From: Bacteroidota bacterium
Lineage (GTDB): Bacteria; Bacteroidota; Bacteroidia; Bacteroidales; TTA-H9
Direction: 5' to 3'
DNA: 64,000 bases
Assembly (NCBI GenBank): GCA_003250395.1
Contig: QKGM01000038.1
Span: 330,414 to 394,413 of the forward strand
This document shows, one piece after another, positions 45,200 to 53,921 of the stretch. Under the pieces are notes generated by a model. The model did no database searches, was not told where the DNA came from, and saw only the letters and a list, made by a program, of their open reading frames with translations. The stretch's first letter is position 1, and each line of letters begins with the position of its first letter. The position numbers and the translations under genes are program-made.

Positions 45200-46298
45200 A
45201 AACTTCAATAAGTACTTGTTCCTGAGCCTCCCAGTTGAGTGTTTTTGCGGCAATCAAACAATTATCTTTCCATAAATTTAGTTGAGCCTTATTATTGATA
45301 ATATCCATAATCCGTTCTGCAATATGTTTTGGATCATGGGAATCAATAAACCCTCCAACATTGTATTCAGAAACAACTTTTTCCACTTCAGGGAGCCTGC
45401 TTGCTAAAACCGGTGTACCAGCCTGTATATAATCGAACAGTTTGTTTGGCAGGCTGAACCTATAATTTGGATTGGTGTCTTTGTCAATAGTAATTCCGAT
45501 TGTCGCGGTTGCTGTTATCTGCCTTAAACGGTCATATGGTATTCTTGGAGATATAGTTACTTTCGATTCTAATCTCAATTCTTCTCTCATGCTTTTGAGT
45601 TTTTCGATGACATCGCCATTCCCGACAATCAACAGTTGGGCACTATCAACATACTGCATTGCCAGCAATAACTCTTCTGCTCCGCGGTCAATGTTGATGC
45701 CTGCTCCTTGTAACAGCACAAGCGGAAGATTAGATGGAAGCCCGATTTCACTTAATGTTATTTTTTGGGCTGGTGGATTAAACCGGGGCATATTTTTCAC
45801 CACTCTGACCTTCACTCCATATCTTTCTTCGTAGGCCATAGCAATACTTTCATTAACAGTGAATACCCACCTCAGCCGGGGAAAGATCATTTTCTCAAAC
45901 CAAAGCCAGACGGCTCTGGTGGAAGGTCTGCTTACCAATTCAGGAGTTTCTGTGTAAAACTCGTGTGAATCGTATATAATTGGAATTCTTTTTAATTTGC
46001 TTACGAGCCGACAGGCTGGTAATGTGTCAAGATCATTGGCTATGATGAGATCGTTTCTTTCGGAAAGTAACCTGAGAAACAATCTGAAATTGAACTCTGC
46101 ATAAAAGAGAGGACCTTTCACATTCACCAGACGCATTCTGTGGCAATGGTAAGGACGGGAACCCAGTTTTGGGCTTGTAGGTAGCTTTCGTCCGGTAAGC
46201 GAAACGCAAAATCCCAGCTTTGTGAGCGTATTGCAAACTTTATCAACCCGTTGATCAGATACGAGGTCATTTGTAACGGCTATTGACACATGTCTCAT
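45183..46298 (-). CDS. Glycosyltransferase family 4 protein
   Basis: The 371-residue protein has the GT-B pattern: N-terminal MRHVSIAVTNDLVSDQRVDKV, middle YDSHEFYTETPE, and C-terminal donor domain VLLQGAGINIDRGAEELLLAM, VGNGDVIEKL, then SLPNKLFDYIQAGTPVLAS, which matches the nucleotide-sugar-binding region of GT4. It probably acts in surface polysaccharide or glycolipid synthesis. It is cotranscribed with the overlapping downstream glycosyltransferase; a hairpin behind proS separates it from that gene. Confidence 0.85.
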   Translation of the reverse strand: MRHVSIAVTNDLVSDQRVDKVCNTLTKLGFCVSLTGRKLPTSPKLGSRPYHCHRMRLVNVKGPLFYAEFNFRLFLRLLSERNDLIIANDLDTLPACRLVSKLKRIPIIYDSHEFYTETPELVSRPSTRAVWLWFEKMIFPRLRWVFTVNESIAMAYEERYGVKVRVVKNMPRFNPPAQKITLSEIGLPSNLPLVLLQGAGINIDRGAEELLLAMQYVDSAQLLIVGNGDVIEKLKSMREELRLESKVTISPRIPYDRLRQITATATIGITIDKDTNPNYRFSLPNKLFDYIQAGTPVLASRLPEVEKVVSEYNVGGFIDSHDPKHIAERIMDIINNKAQLNLWKDNCLIAAKTLNWEAQEQVLIEVYEQFI

Positions 46299-46323
46299 AC
46301 GGATTTCTATATAGTGATAAAGT

Positions 46324-46357
46324 AAAACGGCGCTGCACCAAATTAAGTACAGCGCCG
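46324..46357 (-). terminator. Terminator downstream of proS
   Basis: CGGCGCTG and CAGCGCCG pair around a 14-nt loop. On the minus strand TTTTACT follows. Confidence 0.75.
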
Positions 46358-46369
46358 CGCACAATGATT

Positions 46370-47842
46370 TTAGTATGCCCGTGCAAACAGAACGCGATGC
46401 GGGGAGGGATTACCTGTTAATATACATTTGCCTGCCTCGGGATCAGGTGTAAGTGGTATCAACCTGATGGTAGCCTTGGTTATATCCTTGATTTTCTGTT
46501 CCGTTTCGGGTGTGCCATCCCAATGCGCTTTGACAAAGCCACCTTCGTCAAGCTTAGCAATAAACTCTTCCCAGGTATCAGCCGACCTGGTATTGGCATC
46601 CCTGAATAATCTTGCTCTTTCAAAGAGGTTGCTTTGAATTTGATCAAGCAGATCAGTTATATATTCTGCCAGCCTGTCAAAAGGAACAATTTCTTTGGTC
46701 AGATTATCACGACGGGCTACTTCAGCAGTTCCATTTTCTAAGTCGCGGGGTCCGATGGCAACTCTGACAGGGACACCTTTGAACTCATATTCATTAAATT
46801 TCCAACCCGGAGTATAAGAGTCACGGGAATCAAATTTCACGCTAATCCCTTTTGCTTTAAGTTCTTTAGTCAATACATCAACTTTCTCGCTTATAGGTCC
46901 AAGTTGTTCAATTTTTCTGTAGATAGGGATGATGGCTACCTGAATGGGTGCGAGCTTTGGAGGAAGTACCAGTCCATTATCATCGGAATGCGACATAACA
47001 AGAGCTCCCATCAGTCGGGTTGACACTCCCCAGGAGGTTGCCCAGACGTAATCGAGTTGATTTTCTTTGCTTAGGAATTTTACATCAAAGGCTTTTGCGA
47101 AATTCTGACCGAGGAAGTGAGAAGTTCCTGCCTGTAAGGCTTTGCCATCCTGCATCATAGCCTCAATGCAGAAGGTCTCAATGGCGCCTGCAAATCTTTC
47201 ATTTGGTGATTTCACACCCTTTAGAACAGGTACAGCCATCCAGTTTTCGGCAAAGTTGGTATACACGTCGAGCATTTGCCTGGCTTCAGCTAAGGCCTCG
47301 TCTGATGTAGCATGAGCAGTATGCCCCTCCTGCCATAAAAATTCTGCTGTTCGTAGAAAAAGCCTGGTGCGCATTTCCCACCGAACTACGTTTGCCCACT
47401 GATTCACCAGGATTGGCAGATCACGGTAAGACTGAATCCAGTTACGATAAGTATCCCATATAATGGTTTCGGAAGTGGGTCGGACAATGAGTTCTTCTTC
47501 AAGTTTTGCATCAGGATCTACGATGATCCCTTTTCCATCGGGGTCGTTTTTGAGCCGGTAATGAGTTACCACTGCGCATTCTTTGGCAAACCCTTCAACG
47601 TGACTGGCCTCTTTGCTGAAAAATGATTTAGGAATGAACAAAGGGAAGTACGCATTGACGTGACCAGTTTCCTTAAACATGGTATCCAGAGCCTGTTGCA
47701 TCTTCTCCCATATTGCGTATCCATAGGGTTTAATAACCATGCAACCCCTCACCGCTGAATTTTCAGCAAGATCAGCCTTAATTACCAGGTCGTTGTACCA
47801 TTGTGAATAATTTTCTTCGCGAGATGAAAAATTTTTAGCCAT
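46370..47842 (-). CDS. proS: Prolyl-tRNA synthetase, archaeal/eukaryotic-like short type
   Basis: The 490-residue class II synthetase lacks the long editing insertion of the E. coli type. Motif 2 and 3 regions include [25 protein letters not shown] and [24 protein letters not shown]; the anticodon-binding domain and C-terminal zinc-like extension end in [11 protein letters not shown]. This form is standard in Bacteroidota. A TACCTTTG promoter lies upstream at 47915-47922 on the minus strand. Confidence 0.96.
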   Translation of the reverse strand: MAKNFSSREENYSQWYNDLVIKADLAENSAVRGCMVIKPYGYAIWEKMQQALDTMFKETGHVNAYFPLFIPKSFFSKEASHVEGFAKECAVVTHYRLKNDPDGKGIIVDPDAKLEEELIVRPTSETIIWDTYRNWIQSYRDLPILVNQWANVVRWEMRTRLFLRTAEFLWQEGHTAHATSDEALAEARQMLDVYTNFAENWMAVPVLKGVKSPNERFAGAIETFCIEAMMQDGKALQAGTSHFLGQNFAKAFDVKFLSKENQLDYVWATSWGVSTRLMGALVMSHSDDNGLVLPPKLAPIQVAIIPIYRKIEQLGPISEKVDVLTKELKAKGISVKFDSRDSYTPGWKFNEYEFKGVPVRVAIGPRDLENGTAEVARRDNLTKEIVPFDRLAEYITDLLDQIQSNLFERARLFRDANTRSADTWEEFIAKLDEGGFVKAHWDGTPETEQKIKDITKATIRLIPLTPDPEAGKCILTGNPSPHRVLFARAY

Positions 47843-47914
47843 AGCGTATTGTGGTATGAAATTTGGTGCATTTAGGGTGTCACGGTGTTCAATAAGTCAC
47901 CGTAAAATGACTGG

Positions 47915-47922
47915 CAAAGGTA
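47915..47922 (-). promoter_or_regulatory. Bacteroidota -7 element TACCTTTG upstream of proS
   Basis: On the minus strand TACCTTTG fits TAnnTTTG and sits 73 nt before the proS start codon. No clear -33 element. Confidence 0.45.
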
Positions 47923-48045
47923 ACAAAATTGAACGACACCCTGAGAATGGGTTTCCTGAATAGAAGAGGTTTCAGTACCTTTCTGCAAGAGAAGGACAGT
48001 TTGGGATCGGTGCCAGAGGTAAAAATTAAATTGGAGGATTGTATT

Positions 48046-49677
48046 ATGAAAACAAAATTGTTTATCCCGATTCTTGGTTTGCTGGTGCTTACCTCCTGTT
48101 CTTCGGCATATATGGCGTCAAACCCTTATGATGATGTGTATTATGTCCCCGGGCAGACAAGTGTGAAAGCAGGAAGTGAAGACAGAGCTGGAACCAATTT
48201 GTCAGAAGCCAGACATTTACGAAATATTGAATCTGAAGAAGCAGTTTCTGAGAACCAGATTCCTGATAACAGAGACTTTGCACGTCAGCAGAGTGATTAT
48301 CAGAATATTGATAAATCTGAGTATACTGAAGAATCAGATGACCGTCCAATGGTTTCTGATTATAATTATTCGGACGACGAATATGTTGATAATGATTATG
48401 ACTATAGTTCAAGAATCAGACGGTTTCATCGCCCAATCGTTTCTGTTGGATATTATGACGATTACTATACCGATTATTACTGGTATACTGGTGATCCTTG
48501 GTACTCAAGCGTCTTCTTTGGCCCCTCTTTTGGAATAAGCTTTAACTGGGGTTGGGGAAATCCTTGGTATAGCGGGTATTATCCGGGATACTCTTCCTGG
48601 TACTCCCCTTGGTATTTTCCCTGGTACTCTCCCTGGTATGGATACGGATATGGCTGGGGTAGCAGTAGTTATTGGTGGGGGTATCAGAATGGTTACTGGG
48701 ATGGGTATTGGAATAGTGGCCATGGTGGCTATTGGAATGGAAATAATTGGAATGATAATCATTTTAACAAACCACGTGGGCATAGGGGAAGTTCAGACGG
48801 GGCTGTTTCCTCAAATGGTATTCGCCCCGGTAATAAGGATGGTTCTATTTCAGGAGCCCGAACTGCAGCATCTACCGGACAATCTGGAACCATAACCGGC
48901 AGACCTGGTAATTCAGTCTCAAATCCGGCAACAACCACAGCAGAGAGCCTCGCGCATAGAAGAACCGAAGCATCCAATGGTAATGCAGTTAAGCCCAATA
49001 CCGACCCTTCAGGTTCTGTAGTACCAAATCAGTCTCTTGAGCAGAGAAGAACATCCGCCTCGACTACAAATGCTTCCGTACAAGAGCAGGCAAAGCAGTC
49101 TGTCAGGGGGGGCAGAACTAATGCCGCCACAATGGAAGATGCTAATCTTAGCCGTACAAGGCGATCAGGTGTTGCTAACAGCACTACTGAAGTAACAAGA
49201 TCAGAGAATGCTCAGAAGCGCTATGCAGATCCGCAAAGAACTAGTGGAAGTGATTATAATTATAGCAGGTATAGTCGCTCGCATAATAGCGGTCGTCAGA
49301 CAACTGTCAACCCTTCTCAAACCCGGGTTTATACAGAACCAACTACAAGCAGAACCCGTTCATCTGATGAGTACTCTGTTCCAAGAAGTAGAAATAATAC
49401 AGAGGTTCAAAGGAATAATTCTGCCAGCAAAAGACAGAGCGGGTATACTCCTCCAACATCCTCTTCTCCATCCAGGGTTAACCCTTCAAGAAATAGTACT
49501 GCCCCTGCACGTACTCCACAGTATTCTGCTCCGGCAAGGACTGGTTCATACAGTACCCCTTCAAGGTCGACCAGCCCTTCATCCTCATCAGGTAGTTTTA
49601 GCTCACCTACGAGGTCTTCAACACCAGCATCTTCTGGAAGAAGCAGTGGAGGAAGCGGCGGCGGCCGTCGTAGATAA
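48046..49677 (+). CDS. Lipoprotein with Trp/Tyr/Ser/Gly-rich low-complexity region
   Basis: The 543-residue protein has a lipoprotein signal (MKTKLFIPILGLLVLTSCSS, lipid Cys18). An acidic Tyr/Asp-rich stretch (about 85-145) follows, then a region of repeated W-Y-S/P units such as SSWYSPWYFPWYSPWYG (about 150-240) and GYWDGYWNSGHGGYWNG, and a Ser/Thr/Arg/Asn-rich second half with repeats of xxRRTxAS. No folded domain is recognised. ATG 48046 is chosen over the longer frame because of the signal peptide and a GGAGG at 48033-48037. It is 25 nt upstream of a FadL-like porin gene, probably cotranscribed. Confidence 0.75.
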   Translation: MKTKLFIPILGLLVLTSCSSAYMASNPYDDVYYVPGQTSVKAGSEDRAGTNLSEARHLRNIESEEAVSENQIPDNRDFARQQSDYQNIDKSEYTEESDDRPMVSDYNYSDDEYVDNDYDYSSRIRRFHRPIVSVGYYDDYYTDYYWYTGDPWYSSVFFGPSFGISFNWGWGNPWYSGYYPGYSSWYSPWYFPWYSPWYGYGYGWGSSSYWWGYQNGYWDGYWNSGHGGYWNGNNWNDNHFNKPRGHRGSSDGAVSSNGIRPGNKDGSISGARTAASTGQSGTITGRPGNSVSNPATTTAESLAHRRTEASNGNAVKPNTDPSGSVVPNQSLEQRRTSASTTNASVQEQAKQSVRGGRTNAATMEDANLSRTRRSGVANSTTEVTRSENAQKRYADPQRTSGSDYNYSRYSRSHNSGRQTTVNPSQTRVYTEPTTSRTRSSDEYSVPRSRNNTEVQRNNSASKRQSGYTPPTSSSPSRVNPSRNSTAPARTPQYSAPARTGSYSTPSRSTSPSSSSGSFSSPTRSSTPASSGRSSGGSGGGRRR

Positions 49678-49702
49678 TTTATAAAAAGTTAATATTCTAA
49701 TC

Positions 49703-51154
49703 ATGAAACGTATTAATCTTTTGATGATTGCCACTCTGTTATCAATTACAAGTTTGGCTCAAAACGCAGCAGACGCGTTGCGTTATTCCTCTGTTAGCTA
49801 TACAGGAACTGCCAGGTTTGCATCCATGGGAGGAGCTTTTGGAGCACTTGGTGGGGATTTTTCAACGCTTAGTGTTAATCCTGCCGGCATAGCAGTATAT
49901 AAAACCTCTGAAGCAGTATTTACTCCTGCGCTTTATCGGGGAAAAACAGAATCTTCATTTTTTGGCAAAATGGGCGAAGATGAGAAGTATAACTTCAATA
50001 TTGCATCTGCTGGGGTCATCCTGACTGGCGATATTCCTAACCGGCTTGAACAACCTGATTGGCGGAATGTGCAGTTTGGCTTTGGTATAAACCGGCTTGC
50101 AAACTATAATAACAGGATGATGTTGAATGGTTTTAATACCGGGTCTTCGCTATTGACTTCTTATGTAGAGTATGCAAATGCCTTTGGCGTTTTCGAAGAC
50201 TCACCTGAGGAGTTGGCGTACCGTGCTGATCTTATCTATTATGATTCAACGGATGGGCTATACCATAACGATATGCCCCATGGAGGAATCGACCAGATGA
50301 AGAGTATTACAACAGAAGGATACATGAATGAGATCGTTTTATCGGCTGGAGCAAATTATAATGATAAAGTTTATGTGGGTTTGACACTCGGAATCCCATA
50401 CTTCAATTATTATGAAAGTTCAACCTATACCGAGACAGATATAGAACATCGGAATGAATTCTTTAAGTCGTTTACATTGAGAGAAGACCTTGAGACTTCT
50501 GGAACAGGGATAAATGCCAAATTAGGGGTTATTGCAAGGCCTGTAAACTGGCTTCGTATTGGTGTTGCTTACCATACACCAACTTTTTATACAAGTATAA
50601 AAGATACATGGAGCAGCACAATTGATTCATATTTTGATAAGGAGATTACAGATAAACATGTCTCTTCAAGAATAGGACAATATGAATATGACCTTACAAC
50701 ACCGTCCAAACTAATAGGTAGTGTTGCCTTTCTGTTTGGGAATATGGGATCTATAAGTGCAGATTATCAGTTTGTAGATTATGGGAATGCCCGGTTCAGG
50801 CCTACTGCTGATTTTATGGATGTAAATAATGATATTAGTTACTCATATAGATCACAGAATATTATCAGAATAGGTGGTGAATATCGCTACGGGGCTTTTA
50901 ATTTCCGTGGAGGTTTTGGTTATGCTGATAGTCCATATGATCACAAAATAAACGATGGTGCAAAAATTTCCTATTCGGCTGGAATCGGATTCAGGGATCA
51001 GTATTATTTTATAGACTTTGCATGGGTACATAGTCAGCAGACGCAAGACTATTATCCCTATACATTAATGAATACAACTGATTATGCTGTCACAAAGTCT
51101 GTTAATGATATTAGTTCAGAAACCTTTTTACTGACTTTCGGATTTAAGTTTTAA
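49703..51154 (+). CDS. FadL/OmpP1-family outer-membrane transport protein
   Basis: The 483-residue protein has a signal peptide (about 1-19, ending SLAQ). It then has the FadL-family N-terminal signature RYSSVSYTGTARFASMGGAFGALGGDFSTLSVNPAG, matching the NPAG-type hatch motif. Multiple beta strands follow, ending with an aromatic C terminus (FLLTFGFKF) used for barrel insertion. Substrates in this family are hydrophobic compounds, but specificity is not known here. It forms a two-gene unit with the preceding low-complexity lipoprotein. Confidence 0.85.
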   Translation: MKRINLLMIATLLSITSLAQNAADALRYSSVSYTGTARFASMGGAFGALGGDFSTLSVNPAGIAVYKTSEAVFTPALYRGKTESSFFGKMGEDEKYNFNIASAGVILTGDIPNRLEQPDWRNVQFGFGINRLANYNNRMMLNGFNTGSSLLTSYVEYANAFGVFEDSPEELAYRADLIYYDSTDGLYHNDMPHGGIDQMKSITTEGYMNEIVLSAGANYNDKVYVGLTLGIPYFNYYESSTYTETDIEHRNEFFKSFTLREDLETSGTGINAKLGVIARPVNWLRIGVAYHTPTFYTSIKDTWSSTIDSYFDKEITDKHVSSRIGQYEYDLTTPSKLIGSVAFLFGNMGSISADYQFVDYGNARFRPTADFMDVNNDISYSYRSQNIIRIGGEYRYGAFNFRGGFGYADSPYDHKINDGAKISYSAGIGFRDQYYFIDFAWVHSQQTQDYYPYTLMNTTDYAVTKSVNDISSETFLLTFGFKF

Positions 51155-51177
51155 TATTGGTTTAACTTTTTGCAAAG

Positions 51178-51213
51178 AAATAAGCGGCTGTCCGACAAGA
51201 CAGCCGCTTATTT
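51178..51213. terminator. Bidirectional terminator between the FadL-like and ridA genes
   Basis: AAATAAGCGGCTGTC, 6-nt loop, GACAGCCGCTTATTT. The 15-bp stem is perfect. Confidence 0.9.
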
Positions 51214-51230
51214 GTCGTAATACTAAAGGA

Positions 51231-51608
51231 TTATTTGGAAGCAATACATTCAATTTCAACAAGCACCCCCAGAGGTAGTTTTACGACACCGAAAGCTGCT
51301 CTTGCCGGAGGAGCCTCAGGAAAGAAGGTTCCATAAACCTCATTCATAGCTGAGAAATTCTCCATATCGCTGAGCAGACAGGTGCATTTTACCACATCCC
51401 TAAAATCGAATCCGGCTTCTAGTAAGATAGCCCCAATATTTTTCATTACCTGAAGGGTCTGTTCTTTAATGCCCCCCTCAACAATACGCCCTATTGCCGG
51501 ATCAATCGGAATCTGTCCCGAAATAAATAACATTCCATTGGTTTCAACCGCCTGGCTGTATGGTCCGACAGCCTTAGGAGCCTGGTTCGTGTGAATAATT
51601 TTACTCAT
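51231..51608 (-). CDS. ridA: RidA-family enamine/imine deaminase
   Basis: The 125-residue YjgF/RidA protein hydrolyses reactive enamines from PLP enzymes. Characteristic segments are APKAVGPYSQAVETNGMLFISGQIP, the PARAAFGVVKLPLG segment with the active-site Arg, and the C-terminal VEIECIA with the conserved Glu. The cytoplasmic trimer is typical of the family. It is transcribed toward the FadL-like gene and separated from the pab genes by 45 nt. Confidence 0.95.
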   Translation of the reverse strand: MSKIIHTNQAPKAVGPYSQAVETNGMLFISGQIPIDPAIGRIVEGGIKEQTLQVMKNIGAILLEAGFDFRDVVKCTCLLSDMENFSAMNEVYGTFFPEAPPARAAFGVVKLPLGVLVEIECIASK

Positions 51609-51653
51609 TAGGTGATTTTTATTTATTAACTTCTACAAAATTAGTAATTCTGA

Positions 51654-52253
51654 TTATGGAAAACAGATTGAATTTACAGGTCGTATAGTTTCAGGGGAGA
51701 ATCCTAATAATGCATTCACTGGTATCCAGCCGTTGAAATGTTTAATATCAGAGATGAAAATCTCCTGTAAGTGAACTTGTCCTCTTTCAACCAGCAGGCT
51801 CAGTAGTGTGCCTCTTAATAATGGTGTTACCGGAGAAATTAATTTATTCCCATATTGGAAAACGATATTGGCATAACTTATATCAGTGATTCTCCTGTTT
51901 ATTGCAATTAGAATATCATCGCACGATTTCTTTTTCAGACGAAGGTTATCCAGATTACTCCTGTTTGCATATTTGTATGAGTATTCGAGGGTGTTAGTTT
52001 CAATTATTTGCAGCGATCGAAGAGGAAGAGGGACATATGGTAAAACTGAACAATTAATAATATTTATGTTATAATCTATCCTGCACCTTTGTACATTGTC
52101 TTTGTCAAATTCTATGGTCTTCAGGAATTTACAAAGATCAAATTCTGGTTTTATGTTGTGATAGGATAATGTTGCCTTTATTCTGAGCAAATGCCATTTT
52201 AAGTTCTGTGGTTCTCCACAATCAATTTTTAATGTTTCAAACCAGTGGGACAT
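51654..52253 (-). CDS. pabC: Aminodeoxychorismate lyase-like class IV aminotransferase
   Basis: The 199-residue protein is a short fold-type IV PLP enzyme. The PLP lysine is in YSYKYANRSNL, and the phosphate-binding ITDISYANIVF and C-terminal PLLRGTLLSLL match 4-amino-4-deoxychorismate lyases. It converts aminodeoxychorismate to p-aminobenzoate and pyruvate for folate synthesis. The start overlaps the end of pabB by 17 nt, so the two are translationally coupled. The length is shorter than the E. coli enzyme but normal for this phylum, as far as I recall. Confidence 0.85.
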   Translation of the reverse strand: MSHWFETLKIDCGEPQNLKWHLLRIKATLSYHNIKPEFDLCKFLKTIEFDKDNVQRCRIDYNINIINCSVLPYVPLPLRSLQIIETNTLEYSYKYANRSNLDNLRLKKKSCDDILIAINRRITDISYANIVFQYGNKLISPVTPLLRGTLLSLLVERGQVHLQEIFISDIKHFNGWIPVNALLGFSPETIRPVNSICFP

Positions 52254-53235
52254 AAATTTTTTGAATTAATTCATTATATTCATCTTCCAACTTACTGTTA
52301 ATTGTTATTCCTCCGCCACTCTTATAATGGAAGAAGCCTTTTGGGTATTGTTCGAGAAATCTGATAAGTACACAACTATCAACCTGATTTCCATCATATA
52401 CACCAAAAACTCCCGTATAATAACCTCTGCTGTGTTGTTCAGCCTTCAGGATGATTTCAATTGTTTTTTCTTTTGGCGCACCTGTGATAGAACCAGCTGG
52501 AAGCAATTTATATATGATGTCTCCAATTTCTGCATGCCACCCTTTGGGTAAGGTTCCTGAAATCTCTGAACTCATTTGAAGCAATTTTCTCCCATGTGTA
52601 TTTATCTCTTCTATATACCGCGGCTTGCTTACATGAACTTTGCTGGCGATAATATTCAGGTCGTTTCTGATCAAATCGGTTATTGTGTTGTGTTCTGCTT
52701 TCTCTTTCGGATTTGATCTGAGCTGGCTTTCAGCATCTGGTATTGATGCATCAATAGTTCCTTTCATCGGGCAAGAACTTATTATTCCATCCTTGATAGT
52801 TATAAATGTTTCTGGGCTAAAACAAAAGAATTGATCATCTAGTTGAATCTGATATTTTGAAGAGACATTTCCAAGCAGAACTTTTGGAGTAAGATTGGTT
52901 AGCACTCTGGTTGAAAAGGTCAGATTTGTAAGGTAGGTATTCCCTGATTCCATTTCTCCTTTGACTTCCTTGAATGCTTTCTTATAAGCTCGTTTGCTTA
53001 CTGGCTTGAAATGAAATTTTGCAACCGAAGGAATCGATTCCAGTTTGTCGGGTAAGACCTCAATTTCAGGAAAAATGAAGAACAGACGTTTGTTGGCGCA
53101 TTCTGCTATTGGAATTACAATAGGTTTTTCAGATAGAAAATCTATAAGAAACACGAAAGGAGTCCTTTCTGCTCCAAATTTATTCATCTGATTTCGTGCC
53201 CTTACACTCTGTTCCCGGTACATCCATTTATTCAT
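52237..53235 (-). CDS. pabB: Aminodeoxychorismate synthase component I
   Basis: The 332-residue chorismate-binding enzyme has the motif SCPMKGTID; the lysine at this site is the PabB nucleophile (anthranilate synthases have Ala). Further motifs are NDLNIIASKV, LLPAGSITGAPKEKTIEII and YTGVFGVYDGNQVDSCVLIR. It is the short form without the N-terminal half. The start is uncertain: Met1 at 53235 is only 5 nt from a TAGCTTTG box, while Met17 (53187, MNKFGAERTPFVFLIDF) would leave a normal leader. Operon pabB-pabC. Confidence 0.88.
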   Translation of the reverse strand: MNKWMYREQSVRARNQMNKFGAERTPFVFLIDFLSEKPIVIPIAECANKRLFFIFPEIEVLPDKLESIPSVAKFHFKPVSKRAYKKAFKEVKGEMESGNTYLTNLTFSTRVLTNLTPKVLLGNVSSKYQIQLDDQFFCFSPETFITIKDGIISSCPMKGTIDASIPDAESQLRSNPKEKAEHNTITDLIRNDLNIIASKVHVSKPRYIEEINTHGRKLLQMSSEISGTLPKGWHAEIGDIIYKLLPAGSITGAPKEKTIEIILKAEQHSRGYYTGVFGVYDGNQVDSCVLIRFLEQYPKGFFHYKSGGGITINSKLEDEYNELIQKIYVPLV

Positions 53236-53239
53236 GTTG

Positions 53240-53247
53240 CAAAGCTA
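53240..53247 (-). promoter_or_regulatory. Possible -7 element TAGCTTTG upstream of pabB
   Basis: On the minus strand TAGCTTTG fits TAnnTTTG. It is so close to the first ATG that transcription would start at or inside that codon, so it supports either a leaderless mRNA or a start at 53187. Confidence 0.4.
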
Positions 53248-53325
53248 TGAATTATACATATTGATTTATAGGGTCACTATATTATCGATTTAATGGAAGG
53301 TAGATGCGAAGCAATAGCGATAGTA

Positions 53326-53333
53326 TATATTTG
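53326..53333 (+). promoter_or_regulatory. Bacteroidota -7 element TATATTTG upstream of pabA
   Basis: TATATTTG fits TAnnTTTG, 15 nt before the pabA ATG (53349). It overlaps the longer reading frame starting at 53304, which argues for the downstream start. Confidence 0.5.
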
Positions 53334-53348
53334 CAAAAAATTCCAGAC

Positions 53349-53918
53349 ATGAAATTACTTCTGCTTGATAACCACGATTCATTTACTTTTAATCTTTTGC
53401 AGATTATAAGAGAATGGGGAAAGTGTACATGCACTGTTTTAAAGTCAGAGCAATTGATTAACTATGATATAAATGATTTTGATAAATTGATGCTTTCTCC
53501 GGGACCAGGTTTGCCACAAGAGGCTCCATCGCTTCTTCAAACTATTGGACAGGCCGCAGGTCATCTGTCAATTCTTGGCGTATGCCTTGGACATCAGGCT
53601 ATAGCTTGTTATTTCGGAGGTAAGCTTCAAAAAGCAAAGACAATTTGTCACGGCCAAATATCCGAAGTAAGATTAACTTCAGTTAGTTCACCGGTTTTTA
53701 AAACGATTCCCGATAGATTTGATGTAGGGCGCTATCATTCCTGGGTGGTTGATCCTAAAGCTTGTGGTAAAGGTATAGAGATTACTGCTGTTACCCGGGA
53801 TGGAACGATAATGGCCATTCAACATCAGCAGATGTCTGTTTATGGCTTTCAGTTTCATCCTGAATCAGTTATGACTCCTTTGGGTGCCCAGATTGTTCGA
53901 AATTGGTTGAATTTATAG
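53349..53918 (+). CDS. pabA: Class I glutamine amidotransferase PabA/TrpG
   Basis: The 189-residue amidotransferase has catalytic Cys79 in LGVCLGHQ and His170/Glu172 in FHPESV, with the oxyanion region SPGPG. It supplies ammonia to PabB (aminodeoxychorismate) or to anthranilate synthase; its divergent position next to pabB-pabC points to folate. The two start codons are only 113 nt apart and share a promoter region. Confidence 0.92.
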   Translation: MKLLLLDNHDSFTFNLLQIIREWGKCTCTVLKSEQLINYDINDFDKLMLSPGPGLPQEAPSLLQTIGQAAGHLSILGVCLGHQAIACYFGGKLQKAKTICHGQISEVRLTSVSSPVFKTIPDRFDVGRYHSWVVDPKACGKGIEITAVTRDGTIMAIQHQQMSVYGFQFHPESVMTPLGAQIVRNWLNL

Positions 53919-53921
53919 TTA

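Noticed and set aside
48580..48720. Repetitive DNA resembling a CRISPR or tandem array
   Set aside because: The repeats are irregular TGGTA(C/T) codon runs encoding the Trp-Tyr segment of the lipoprotein; there are no equal spacers.
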